A stretch of 33,853 nt of DNA from Syntrophobacterales bacterium Delta_01. GTDB lineage: Bacteria; Desulfobacterota; Syntrophobacteria; Syntrophobacterales; Syntrophobacteraceae. Both the position numbers and the translations under genes were made by a program. Below, one piece after another: positions 1 through 8,801 of this stretch. Position 1 is the first letter of the stretch. Each line of letters begins with the position of its first letter. The notes beneath the pieces were generated by a model, which saw only the letters and a program-made list of their open reading frames with translations, was not told the DNA's origin and did no database searches. The stretch is taken from assembly GCA_001603845.1 (NCBI GenBank), contig LUZZ01000029.1, positions 1-33,853 on the forward strand, given 5' to 3'.

Positions 1-2
1 GT

Positions 3-24
3 AATATATACTATAGTATATATT
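3..24. promoter_or_regulatory. 22-bp perfect palindrome, candidate VapBC autoregulatory operator
   Basis: aatatatactatagtatatatt equals its own reverse complement and lies just upstream of the vapB start. Confidence 0.65.
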
Positions 25-45
25 TTTGACCGCATGGAGGTTGAT

Positions 46-318
46 ATGCCCGAAACACGGATTGCCAAATTATTTAAGAACGGCAACAGCCAAGCAGTCC
101 GGCTGCCTGCCGAATTCCGCTTCGAGGGCAGTGAAGTCTACGCTACACGCGATGAGGTGACCGGCGATGTTATATTGTCCAAGCATCCCGGAACCAAAGC
201 CTGGCAAGACTTTTTCGAACTGATGCGCTCCATCGACGTGCCGTCCGATTTTATGGCCGAACGCCCGATGAATGTGCCGCCAAAGGAGCGCAACCTGTTT
301 GAGGACGAAGAGGATTGA
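46..318 (+). CDS. vapB: VapB/VagC-type antitoxin (AbrB-like swapped-hairpin domain)
   Basis: MPETRIAKLFKNGNSQAVRLPAEFRF motif; followed by an overlapping PIN-domain gene. The ORF track begins at an upstream ATG (34). Confidence 0.85.
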   Translation: MPETRIAKLFKNGNSQAVRLPAEFRFEGSEVYATRDEVTGDVILSKHPGTKAWQDFFELMRSIDVPSDFMAERPMNVPPKERNLFEDEED

Positions 319-719
319 AAATGCTGCATATGCTCGACACCGACATTGCAAGCTATATCATCAGGAAGCATTCCCCCTCTCTTGAAGAGAAGCTGGGCAC
401 CATTTTGCCGTCCATGGTTTGCATCTCCGTCATGACACGGGCCGAGTTGCTGTACGGTTTGAAACGTTTGCCATCCCACCATCGACTGCATGTCGGAGTG
501 CACCGATTTTTGAGAACCGTCCGGGTACTGCCATGGGAATCCGACGCAGCCGATTTCTACGCTGATATCCGCCACAAACTTGTGCTGACCGGCCAGTCCA
601 TCGGCGAAATGGACATGATGATTGCCGCCCATTCACTGGCAGTTGGCGCGATATTGGTTACCAATAACGTTCGGCACTACAACCGCATTCCCGGCCTGGC
701 ACTGGTGAACTGGGTTTAA
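315..719 (+). CDS. vapC: VapC-type PIN-domain toxin
   Basis: MLDTDIASYIIRK...E(L)LYGLKR...GEMDMMIAAHSLAVGAILVTNNVRHYNRIPGL, a typical PIN ribonuclease pattern; overlaps vapB by 4 nt. Confidence 0.9.
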   Translation: MKMLHMLDTDIASYIIRKHSPSLEEKLGTILPSMVCISVMTRAELLYGLKRLPSHHRLHVGVHRFLRTVRVLPWESDAADFYADIRHKLVLTGQSIGEMDMMIAAHSLAVGAILVTNNVRHYNRIPGLALVNWV

Positions 720-745
720 AAAAGAACCTGTAAACCGTTTCCCGT

Positions 746-1252
746 TCAACTCCGGGTAAGTCTTCCTATAATCTCCCGGTGCTGCGGGTAGAGTTCGACC
801 AGGCGGTCGCGCGCGGCCAGTTCGAAATCCTGGTAATCGAAGCCGGGCACCACCGTGCAGCTTACCAGCGAATAGTCGGCCCCACCGCTTATTTCGGCCG
901 CAAACCAGCATCCGGGCTCGACCACCGCCTGGAAAAGCCGGTCTTCCTCGGGGTCTTCCCCCAGCTTCTTTTCGATTAAATTTCCGTCGGGTTCCAGGAC
1001 GTGGAGATCCAGCGGACCGCCGGCGCAAAAATTCCAGATTTCCACCGATTTTATCCGGTGAAAAGCCGAAAACTGCCCCTTTTCGAGAAGATAGAAAATG
1101 GAGGACACCACCGGGCGGTCTCCGGGAAACCGGCGAGGGAGGGAGCCTTTTCTCACGATTTCAGGCGAGCGGTACGCCGGGGCGAAGCGGCCGCCTTCGG
1201 GGTGTTCCGCCAGCCCCAGCGTTTCTATCCAGTAGCGCGCGCTTTTTTCCAT
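746..1252 (-). CDS. Cupin_5 (DUF985) family protein
   Basis: LGLAEHPEGGRFAPAYRS...SSIFYLLEKGQFSAFHRIKSVEIWNFCAGGPL...VVPGFDYQDFELA is characteristic of the family. Confidence 0.85.
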   Translation of the reverse strand: MEKSARYWIETLGLAEHPEGGRFAPAYRSPEIVRKGSLPRRFPGDRPVVSSIFYLLEKGQFSAFHRIKSVEIWNFCAGGPLDLHVLEPDGNLIEKKLGEDPEEDRLFQAVVEPGCWFAAEISGGADYSLVSCTVVPGFDYQDFELAARDRLVELYPQHREIIGRLTRS

Positions 1253-1277
1253 TCGGTTTTTCTCTATCGCCGCGAAA

Positions 1278-1592
1278 TCACATGGACACCTTCTTGGCGA
1301 TGTTTCGCATCTGGATGCCGTGAACGAGGGACGCCCCGCCGCGGATCGCCGCCGCCACGTGCACCGCTTCGGTCATTTCGCCGAGGTTCGACCCCTTCTC
1401 CAGGCAGGTGCGCGTGTAGGCGTCGATGCAGTAGGGGCACTGGACGGCATGGGCCACCGCCAGGGCGATCAGGGCCTTTTCCCTTTCGGTAAGCTCGCCT
1501 TCGCCGAACACGGCGGCGTAGTAGTCGAAAAACTTCTGTCCCAGTTCCGATGCTTCGTCCGAAATTTCGCCGAACTTGGCAAGATCGCTCAT
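1278..1592 (-). CDS. Carboxymuconolactone decarboxylase/AhpD-like protein, ArsS-associated peroxidase-like type
   Basis: HAVQCPYCIDAYTRTC (CxxC) and GEMTEAVHVAAAIRGGASLVHG. Start placed at internal Met (1592) because the upstream part overlaps the extended ArsS ORF. Confidence 0.8.
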   Translation of the reverse strand: MSDLAKFGEISDEASELGQKFFDYYAAVFGEGELTEREKALIALAVAHAVQCPYCIDAYTRTCLEKGSNLGEMTEAVHVAAAIRGGASLVHGIQMRNIAKKVSM

Positions 1593-1647
1593 GTGATAAT
1601 ACGAATCCACGGACCACCTCTCGAAAGTTTGGATGCAGGTCGGATTT

Positions 1648-2697
1648 TTAACTCGGATCGGCCCCACGGGCCTCGATCGCCCCGCCTCAGGTGAACCCCG
1701 ACCCGGCCGTGCAGGCGTAGCAATGATCGCCCACCGCGATGGGGACTCCGGCCCCGGGAGGCGCCTTCAGGCTCGATATATGGACTCTTCTTCCGCTCAT
1801 GGGCAGGTCGGCCGCCTGGTTGAAATCGCAGTCGTACAGGAACCCGTCCCAGGAAACGGAAACGAGCGTCCGGCACATCAGCCCGGGAAGCGTGCAGGCA
1901 TTGAAGCTCGAAGCGAGCTTCTTCATGTAGGCGTCCAGGTTTCCGGTCCTGACCAGCCATTTGCGAAACCTTCCCAGCGGGACGTTTCCGAACGTGTACA
2001 GGTGCGAAAAGACGATGCCCCATTTTCTTTCCAGGTCGCGCCGGAACTTCTTCTCCGCCTGGTCCTGGGGAGCGGGCAGAAAGGCCCCCGAGGGGTTGCT
2101 CACCAGGTCGAGTTCGAGACCGGTGCCCGGCCGGCCGTAACCTTTCGCATTGAGTTTGCGCAGGGCTTCGATATTCTTGTCGAATACCGCATCGCCGCGC
2201 TGGGACTCGGTCTGCGACCGGTTGAGCGACGGCAGCGACCCGACCAGCGCGACCCCGTGGCCCCGGCACAGCTCCAGCACGTGATCGTAGGCCGGGTCGG
2301 CGATCAGGGTAAGATTGGAACGGAGGATGATCCGGGGCGCGAGAGGGGCGAGCCCCGCGATGAGTGCGGGCAGATGGGGGTTCAGTTCCGGAGCGCCCCC
2401 GGTGATGTCGATGACGCCGAACCGGAATTTGCGGGCAAAGTCGATCACCCGGCGCACCGTTTCGAGGTCCATCACCTCGGGCCGTTCCGGCCCGCCTTCC
2501 AGGTGGCAGTGGCGGCACGCCTGGTTGCACAAAAAACCCACGTTTACCTGCAACACCACCGCCTCGGTCCGGGTGAGCTCCAGCCCTTCGCGGTCAAGGC
2601 GCAGGGCGAAAGGTTCGATTCCAGACTCGATCGGGGCACCGGCCGGCGGTAAGGCGGCGGCGCTCGCGCAGTCTTGCATTTTTCCCATTTTCTTCAT
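1648..2697 (-). CDS. arsS: ArsS-type radical SAM protein, probable selenoprotein (UGA=Sec at 1687-1689)
   Basis: Radical SAM CNQACRHCH, Cys-rich C-terminal domain ending CYACTAGSGFT-(UGA)-GGAIEARGADPS-UAA. The ORF track stops at the UGA (1687). Confidence 0.8.
1656..1678 (-). promoter_or_regulatory. Candidate bacterial SECIS hairpin downstream of the UGA
   Basis: RNA GAUCGAGGCCC-GUG-GGGCCGAUC: 5-bp upper stem, 2-nt bulge, 4-bp lower stem; loop starts with G, 19 nt after the UGA. Confidence 0.65.
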
Positions 2698-2870
2698 TCC
2701 GGGTTGCAGTACGGGTTTCCGGATGGAGGATAAGCACTCTCAGCCCGATTTAAAGAGGCGGACGGCACCGGGGTCGAACCAATCGGCCGCACGGAACGGG
2801 CAGTGCCTAATCGACGGCGCGAAGTGCAGGGCCGGGAGGAAGCCGGCTTGCCGTGCAGCACCAGATCCGT

Positions 2871-3096
2871 TGCCCCGAAGGGGCTGCATAGGGATGGCCC
2901 CGTGTCGCGCGAGCGCCACCCCGGGAACGATCACGACACACAATTGGAGATACCCTGAAGGGGTTGCATCGTGGGCATTATGAGAAGTTCATCCATTATG
3001 CAGCCCATTCAGGGCATCAATTTCATCGACGACCCGCTTCCCCAGGGTGGCGCTCGCGCTGACCCTGGGCTGATCTATTGAGCCCCTTCGGGGCAA
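2871..3096. repeat. Palindromic intergenic repeat element (nested inverted copies)
   Basis: A ~65-bp unit at 2871-2936 reappears as a diverged reverse complement at ~3028-3096. Inner arms ccctgaaggggttgcat (2953-2969) / atgcagcccattcaggg (2998-3014). Confidence 0.7.
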
Positions 3097-3241
3097 AGAT
3101 TCCGACGGGAATTCCACCTTTCTCGGATCACGATCTGTGGGGATCTGCCTTCATCCTGCTGCGCATTCCGGCACCGGCCCCCAAAGCGGTGCCCCCCTTC
3201 CATTTTGGGATGGCGGCGGCTCCCGGCGGCGGACGGGGCCG

Positions 3242-3772
3242 CTATTTTTCCCTGGCGTCGGCGTAGCGGGCCAGCGTAAACAGAAAATCCGCCAGCCGGT
3301 TCAGATATATGTGCACATCGGGACAGTCGAGTTCTCCGGCTTCTTTGAGGGCCATCGCCCGGCGTTCGGCCCGGCGGACGATGGTCCTGGCCAGGTCGAT
3401 GGAGGCCCCGGTGCGGTTTTCTCCCGGAAGGATGAACCGGCGAGGCAGGGGCACCTCCTGTTGTAGCTGCCCGATCCAGGTTTCGATTCTTTCGGTGCGC
3501 TGCGCCCCGATCTCGTATTTGCACCGGGCGCCGGGCTCCGCGTCCTCGGAAAGCTGCGCCCCCAGGACCAGCAGATCTTCCTGGACCGTGCGGATCATCT
3601 CCCGCACCGTGTCGTTTTGCGCAAACGACCGGGCAAGCCCCAGGGCCGAGCTTGCCTCATCGAGCGTTCCGTAGGCCTCGGGCCGAAGGCTCGCCTTCGA
3701 CACCCGCCGGCCGTTGAGAAGGCTCGTGGTCCCCTGGTCTCCCTTTTTGGAAAAAACGAAAGCATCGTCCAT
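3242..3772 (-). CDS. pduO: PduO-type cob(I)alamin adenosyltransferase
   Basis: KKGDQGTTSLLNGRRVSK...AYGTLDEASSALGLAR...FILPGENRTGASIDLARTIVRRAERR. Confidence 0.9.
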   Translation of the reverse strand: MDDAFVFSKKGDQGTTSLLNGRRVSKASLRPEAYGTLDEASSALGLARSFAQNDTVREMIRTVQEDLLVLGAQLSEDAEPGARCKYEIGAQRTERIETWIGQLQQEVPLPRRFILPGENRTGASIDLARTIVRRAERRAMALKEAGELDCPDVHIYLNRLADFLFTLARYADAREK

Positions 3773-4914
3773 CAGGTTGCCTCATTCAGATCGGTCGAAG
3801 GGTTGAGGAAGTATTTGAACCGTTGCTGTTTTCCAATAGCGCAGTAAACTTCGTAGCTGATGGTGCCGCACAGGGCGGCGATTTCTTCCGCGCTGATCCG
3901 TTCCCCTCCCTGGGCGCCCAGCAGGACTACTTCGTCGTCCTCGCACGCTTCGGGGACCTGCGTCACATCGACGGTGATCATATTCATGGACACCCGCCCG
4001 ACCACCGGGGCGCGCTTTCCGCGCACCAGCACCTGCCCCCGGTTGGACAGCGCCCTGAAATACCCGTCGTCATAGCCCACGGGGATGGTGGCGATGCGGC
4101 TTTCCTGCCGGGTCACGAAGGTGCGCCCGTAGCCGATCGGCCGGCCGGCCGGAACGGTCTTGAGCTGGATGATCCGGGATTTGAACGTCATCACCGGCCG
4201 GAGATCCACCGAGTCGGAAGGCTCCCCGGAAGGCGGGGAACCGTAGAGCATGATGCCGGGCCGCACCAGTTGGAAGTGCGCCTGCGGGACTTCCAGGGTG
4301 CCGGCGGAATTCGAAATATGGCAGTACGCAAAGCTGATGCCCTGTTGCGAAGCCTCCCCGATAGCCCGCACAAACCGCCCCGCCTGGTATTCGCAGTAGG
4401 ACTTGTCGCGCTCGTCGGCATCGGCGAAATGGGACAGCACCCCTTCGAGCACGATGCCCGGAAACTCCTTTATCTTTTCGGCAAACGAGCAGAGTTCTTC
4501 GGCGGGAATGCCCAGCCTTCCCATCCCGGTATCCAGCTTTATGTGCACCCTGGCGGGCATGCCCAGCCTGCGGGCGGCCTTGCTGAAGTCGCGCGCCTGG
4601 TCCGCGCGGAAGATGGCCGGGCGGACGCCGAGACGTATCGCCTCTTCCATGTCCGCAGGCTCGATCCCCAGGAGCACCAGCACCGGCAGGCCGATATTGT
4701 TCCGGCGAAGTTCCGCGGCCTCCCAGAATTTGCTCACGGCAAAAAACGAAGCGCCGCATTTTTGCAGTTCGCGGGCAACCGGGATCATCCCGTGCCCGTA
4801 GGCATCCGATTTTACGACCCCCAGCACCCGGCACTCCGGCGCAACCCGGTCGCGGGCCTGAAAGAAATTGTGGCGCAGGGCCGACAGGTCTATTTCGATC
4901 CAGTTGAGCGGCAT
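3772..4914 (-). CDS. alr: Alanine racemase
   Basis: LNWIEIDLSALRHNF...GVVKSDAYGHG (PLP lysine motif)...VGRVSMNMITVDVT. TGATG stop/start overlap with the downstream adenosyltransferase. Start chosen at MPLNWIEIDL. Confidence 0.93.
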   Translation of the reverse strand: MPLNWIEIDLSALRHNFFQARDRVAPECRVLGVVKSDAYGHGMIPVARELQKCGASFFAVSKFWEAAELRRNNIGLPVLVLLGIEPADMEEAIRLGVRPAIFRADQARDFSKAARRLGMPARVHIKLDTGMGRLGIPAEELCSFAEKIKEFPGIVLEGVLSHFADADERDKSYCEYQAGRFVRAIGEASQQGISFAYCHISNSAGTLEVPQAHFQLVRPGIMLYGSPPSGEPSDSVDLRPVMTFKSRIIQLKTVPAGRPIGYGRTFVTRQESRIATIPVGYDDGYFRALSNRGQVLVRGKRAPVVGRVSMNMITVDVTQVPEACEDDEVVLLGAQGGERISAEEIAALCGTISYEVYCAIGKQQRFKYFLNPSTDLNEAT

Positions 4915-5118
4915 GGGATAATTCCGCCTCCACATAAAGTTAAAACGCCGGACATCCCCGCCCGGCACGAATTTTCGAATCCCCGGCAATTACTGGTGAA
5001 CTTACCGGTTCGACACGTTATACTTACTCCGATCCGCATCCAGACGCCCACTCGGGCGACCGCGATAATGTTAGGCGATTCGGATTCCAATGGAAAGCAA
5101 AACCTCATAAGGACCGTT

Positions 5119-5316
5119 ATGCAGGGTTATTTCATCACCGTGATCGGATTGATCTGTTTTTTCGAAGGGCTGCCCTATCTCGCGACCCCCGAACAGGTCA
5201 AAAAATGGCTGCAGTGGCTTCTGGACGCCAAGATATTCCACATGCGCCTCCTCGGCGGGGCACTGATGCTGGCCGGCCTTCTGCTCGTCTACCTGGGACG
5301 CAGGCATGGAGGATGA
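5119..5316 (+). CDS. DUF2065-like small membrane protein (65 aa)
   Basis: MQGYFITVIGLICFFEGLPYLATPEQVKKWLQWLLDAKIFHMRLLGGALMLAGLLLVYLGRRHGG; internal start within ORF 3823..5316; overlaps the queA start. Confidence 0.75.
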   Translation: MQGYFITVIGLICFFEGLPYLATPEQVKKWLQWLLDAKIFHMRLLGGALMLAGLLLVYLGRRHGG

Positions 5317-6385
5317 AAAAGAGCTTTCCTTCCGGCTCGGGGACTACGATTTCCAACTTCCGCCCGAGCTGATCGCCCAGTTCCCCGCACCGAACAGGGA
5401 GGATTCGCGCCTTCTCGTACTGGACCGCGCCCGCAACTCGGTCGAACACAGCCGGTTTCGGTCGATCGGAAAGTTTTTCGACCGCGGAGACCTGCTGGTG
5501 GTAAACGACACGCGGGTGGTGCGCGCCCGCCTCACCTGCCGCAAGCAAAGCGGAGGCCGGGCCGAACTGCTCGTCCTCGATCCCTACAAGTCCCCCGAAG
5601 ACGGCGCCCGGCAGGGATACACCTGCCTCGTCAAAGCGTCCAAACGGGCGCGGGCCGGCCAGGTCCTGTGCCTGGAAGACGGCACTCGCGCCGAAATAGC
5701 CTCTCCCCTGGGCAACGGAAAAGCCCTGGTGCGGTTTCCGGAAGGCGAGGCGATCTTCGATATCCTGGACCGCCTGGGAGAAGTCCCCCTTCCGCCCTAC
5801 ATCGTTCGCCGCCCGGGCTGCGACGCCCCGGTGGACGACGCTTCCTGCTACCAGACCGAATACGCACGGAAGCCGGGTGCGGTGGCCGCGCCGACCGCCG
5901 GGTTGCACTTTTCGCGCCCGCTCCTGGAAGAGCTTGCCGCCGCCGGGGTGGAAACCGCCGCCGTGACCCTGCACGTGGGCTACGGGACCTTCGCCCCCCT
6001 GAGGTGCGAAGACATCCGCGAACACAAAATGCATTCGGAGTTCTTCGAAGTGAGCGCCGAAGCCGCCGAAGCCGTGAACCGGGCGAAGCGCGACGGAAGG
6101 CGCGTGGTGGCCGTGGGAACGACCGTGGTGCGAACGCTCGAATACATCCACGCACTCCGCGGAAAAATCGACGCCTGTTCGGGCTCCTGCGACCATTATA
6201 TCTATCCCGGCTACCGGTTCGGAGTCATCGACCGGCTGGTCACCAACTTCCACCTTCCCGGATCGAGCCTCATCCTGCTGGTATCCGCCTTCGCCGGCCG
6301 CACCGCCATCCTTTCCGCCTACGCCGAAGCGGTGCGCGAGCGCTACCGGTTCTACAGCTACGGGGACGCCATGCTGATTCTGTAG
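5306..6385 (+). CDS. queA: tRNA preQ1(34) S-adenosylmethionine ribosyltransferase-isomerase
   Basis: YDFQLPPELIAQFP...DDLLVVNDTRVVRARL-like motif, GAVAAPTAGLHFS, DRLVTNFHLPGSSLILLVSAFAG. Confidence 0.95.
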   Translation: MEDEKELSFRLGDYDFQLPPELIAQFPAPNREDSRLLVLDRARNSVEHSRFRSIGKFFDRGDLLVVNDTRVVRARLTCRKQSGGRAELLVLDPYKSPEDGARQGYTCLVKASKRARAGQVLCLEDGTRAEIASPLGNGKALVRFPEGEAIFDILDRLGEVPLPPYIVRRPGCDAPVDDASCYQTEYARKPGAVAAPTAGLHFSRPLLEELAAAGVETAAVTLHVGYGTFAPLRCEDIREHKMHSEFFEVSAEAAEAVNRAKRDGRRVVAVGTTVVRTLEYIHALRGKIDACSGSCDHYIYPGYRFGVIDRLVTNFHLPGSSLILLVSAFAGRTAILSAYAEAVRERYRFYSYGDAMLIL

Positions 6386-6570
6386 GGTTACCGGTTGCGG
6401 GTTCAAGCGGCGGCCGGGACCTGTAAGCTTCCGTCCTGATTTTTGCCGGTATACGGAACGGACCTTCCGATTGATTCCATAATGTCCGATTAAAACTCCA
6501 GTGTTAAAGTTTCCGGCACCGTCCCCGATTAAAGAATAGGTGCAGGGGCAAAGGCCGTGGCTCATCCAAT

Positions 6571-6592
6571 CGTCGGTCCCGCGGGACCGACG
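6571..6592. promoter_or_regulatory. 22-bp perfect palindrome within a structured leader region
   Basis: cgtcggtcccgcgggaccgacg; followed by hairpins gccgg/ccggc (6626-6642) and gcccgc/gcgggc (6653-6670). Confidence 0.5.
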
Positions 6593-6715
6593 GCAAAGAG
6601 GGCTTCAACAAGGTTTTTTGCCCCGGCCGGATAGCTGCCGGCAAAATCTTATGCCCGCAAGGCAGCGGGCGGATAAACAGGGACCATTGTTCGTACCGGA
6701 GGACAGCTTTTTTCG

Positions 6716-7738
6716 ATGAACACCGAACTGACCATATTGATCGTTGAGGCCATGTCGGTCTACTTTTGCGTGCTGTGGGCCCACTCCCTGCGCAAACACG
6801 CCGGCCTCGCACCCTTCTACGCCCTGCTGGGGGGCATCACGGCGGTCATGTCCTGGGTGACCGATGCCGGAGTCAAGGTGGACGTGGCGGGCATTACGTT
6901 CATGGTCGGTTCGACGGTTTTTTACACATCGCTGCTGCTGGGGATCTTCGTGGTGTACGTGTTCGACGGGCCTCGCGCCACCCGCATCGCCATCTCCACC
7001 GTGGCAGGGGTGTCCATCATGGTGCCGATCATCGCCGTGGTCCTGCACATTCAAATGAGAATTGCCGGCCACCCCACCCTGGGCTACGTACCTCTGCCCG
7101 GTCTTCGAATCAATGTCGCATCGGTCCTGGCCACCGTGGCGGACTTGGTGTTCCTGGCCATCGCCTGGGAATCTTTCGGCAAGCCGGGCCTCAAAATACG
7201 GCTGTGGATGCGGTCTTTTCTCACCCTGCTGGGAGTGATGTGGCTGGACGTGCTGCTGTTCGCCACCGGGGCCTTCCTTGGCAAAGCCGATTACTTCAGC
7301 ATCATGAAGGGCACGCTGCTCAGCCGGCTCATCATTTCCATGTTCGCCAGCCCGTTTCTCTACCTCTACCTGAACTGGCAAAACCGCAAAACGGGCATGA
7401 CCTTCGAAAACCGGCCGGTTTTGACCATCCTCAAGGAACTGTCCGAAATCCAGGTGGAACTCAGCCTCGCCCAGCAGGAAATCGAACGCCGCAAGCAGGT
7501 GGAAAAGGAAAAGGAGGGGCTCATTCGGGAGTTGCAGCAGGCGCTTTCCGAAGTCAAGACCCTGCGGGGCTTTCTGCCGATCTGCGCCAACTGCAAGAAG
7601 ATTCGCGACGACGAAGGGTACTGGCACCAGATCGAGGCATACATCCAGGAGCACTCCGAAGCCGTGTTCAGCCACGGCATCTGCCCGGCCTGCGCCGAAA
7701 AGCTCTACCCCGAACTCAAGGGAAAAATCAAGAAGTAG
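6716..7738 (+). CDS. Multi-TM sensor protein with coiled coil and C-terminal Cys motif domain (possibly VUPS/vitamin-uptake-like sensor)
   Basis: Several hydrophobic helices, then a coiled coil (QQEIERRKQVEKEKEGLIRELQQALSEVKTL), then LRGFLPICANCKKIRDDEGYWHQIEAYIQEHSEAVFSHGICPACAEKLYPEL. Confidence 0.6.
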   Translation: MNTELTILIVEAMSVYFCVLWAHSLRKHAGLAPFYALLGGITAVMSWVTDAGVKVDVAGITFMVGSTVFYTSLLLGIFVVYVFDGPRATRIAISTVAGVSIMVPIIAVVLHIQMRIAGHPTLGYVPLPGLRINVASVLATVADLVFLAIAWESFGKPGLKIRLWMRSFLTLLGVMWLDVLLFATGAFLGKADYFSIMKGTLLSRLIISMFASPFLYLYLNWQNRKTGMTFENRPVLTILKELSEIQVELSLAQQEIERRKQVEKEKEGLIRELQQALSEVKTLRGFLPICANCKKIRDDEGYWHQIEAYIQEHSEAVFSHGICPACAEKLYPELKGKIKK

Positions 7739-7830
7739 GGTCGCGGCCGCACGCACGCCGCGTTCCCCCGGCCTTCGGGACCTTTCGCATTTTTGAATTC
7801 GTGATTAATTAAACGTTTCCGGGGACGGAT

Positions 7831-8772
7831 ATGAATATCATACTGCTGGAAATGCTGGCCTGTCCCGCCTGCCTGCCCATGGAAGTCCCGCTGGAGCTGG
7901 AACGGGCCGGGGAGTCGGGCGATGACGTGGTGGAGGGCGTGCTGCGCTGCCGCCGCTGCGGGGGCGGCTACCCGATCCGAAACGGAGTGGCGGTGGTGGT
8001 CGCCGGAGGTCCAAACGCGCGGGAGCGGCCCGCCGGGCGCTACGAGGACCCTTCCGGCCTGTCGGCCTACCTGTGGAGCCACTACGCGGAACTGTTCGAA
8101 GACCCGGAGGCCACCCCGGCCTACGCGCAGTGGAGCGACCAGATGCCGCCTTCGGGCGGAATAGGGCTGGACGCGGGGTGCGCGGTCGGAAGGTTCACCT
8201 TCGAGCTGGGCCTCAAGTGCGATTTTGCCGTCGGGCTCGACCGTTCGGAAAGTTTTATCGCGGTGGCGCGAAAACTGGCACGGGCGCGCGAGCTTACTTT
8301 CGAACTGAAGGAAGAGGGCCGGATCTGTTCGACGAAAACCTTCACCCTGCCCCCGCACTGGAAGCCGGAAAAGGTGGAATTCATCGTTGGCGATGCCCAG
8401 GCGCTCCCGTTCCGGTCCGGCTTTTTTTCGGGCGTCGCCTCCCTGAACCTGCTGGACAAGGTCCCGCGGCCGCTGGCCCACGTCATGGAAGCCAACCGGG
8501 TCGCCCGCGCCACCGGGGCGCGGCTCCTGATATCCGATCCCTTTTCGTGGTCCGAAGAGGTGTGCGCGGCCGAAAACTGGCTGGGAGGCACACTCGACGG
8601 GAAATTCCCCGGGCCGGCCATGGAAAACATCTCGCGGCTGCTTTCGGGGCGGAGCGGGGTCGTCTCGCCTCCCTGGAAGGTTTCGCCTCCGGGCGCGGTC
8701 TGGTGGAAGATAAGAAACCACCGGAACCACTACGAAGTCATTCGCAGCCATTATGTCAGGGCGGAACGCTGA
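7831..8772 (+). CDS. SAM-dependent methyltransferase with N-terminal Trm112-like zinc ribbon
   Basis: MLACPACLPMEVPLELE...LRCRRCGGGYPIRNGVAVV, then GIGLDAGCAVGRFTFEL (SAM motif I) and VGDAQALPFRSGFFSGVASLNLLDKV. Confidence 0.8.
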   Translation: MNIILLEMLACPACLPMEVPLELERAGESGDDVVEGVLRCRRCGGGYPIRNGVAVVVAGGPNARERPAGRYEDPSGLSAYLWSHYAELFEDPEATPAYAQWSDQMPPSGGIGLDAGCAVGRFTFELGLKCDFAVGLDRSESFIAVARKLARARELTFELKEEGRICSTKTFTLPPHWKPEKVEFIVGDAQALPFRSGFFSGVASLNLLDKVPRPLAHVMEANRVARATGARLLISDPFSWSEEVCAAENWLGGTLDGKFPGPAMENISRLLSGRSGVVSPPWKVSPPGAVWWKIRNHRNHYEVIRSHYVRAER

Positions 8773-8801
8773 ACAACCGCCTACAAGGATAAAAAGGTCT
8801 C

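Noticed and set aside
3823-5118. N-terminal part of the 497-aa + strand ORF 3823..5316
   Set aside because: Antisense to alanine racemase with low-complexity composition; only the last 65 codons (5119-5316) look like a real protein.
5198-6565. 455-aa minus-strand ORF
   Set aside because: Antisense shadow of queA; no recognisable domain.
6541-6715. Calling a c-di-GMP (GEMM) riboswitch outright
   Set aside because: Only scattered motif similarity; the paired regions do not map convincingly onto the consensus by eye, so it is kept as an unassigned structured leader.
7831-8772. Methyltransferase as ArsM completing the arsenosugar pathway
   Set aside because: The N-terminal zinc ribbon and SAM domain do not show the conserved Cys pattern expected of ArsM, and it is about 5 kb away on the opposite strand.
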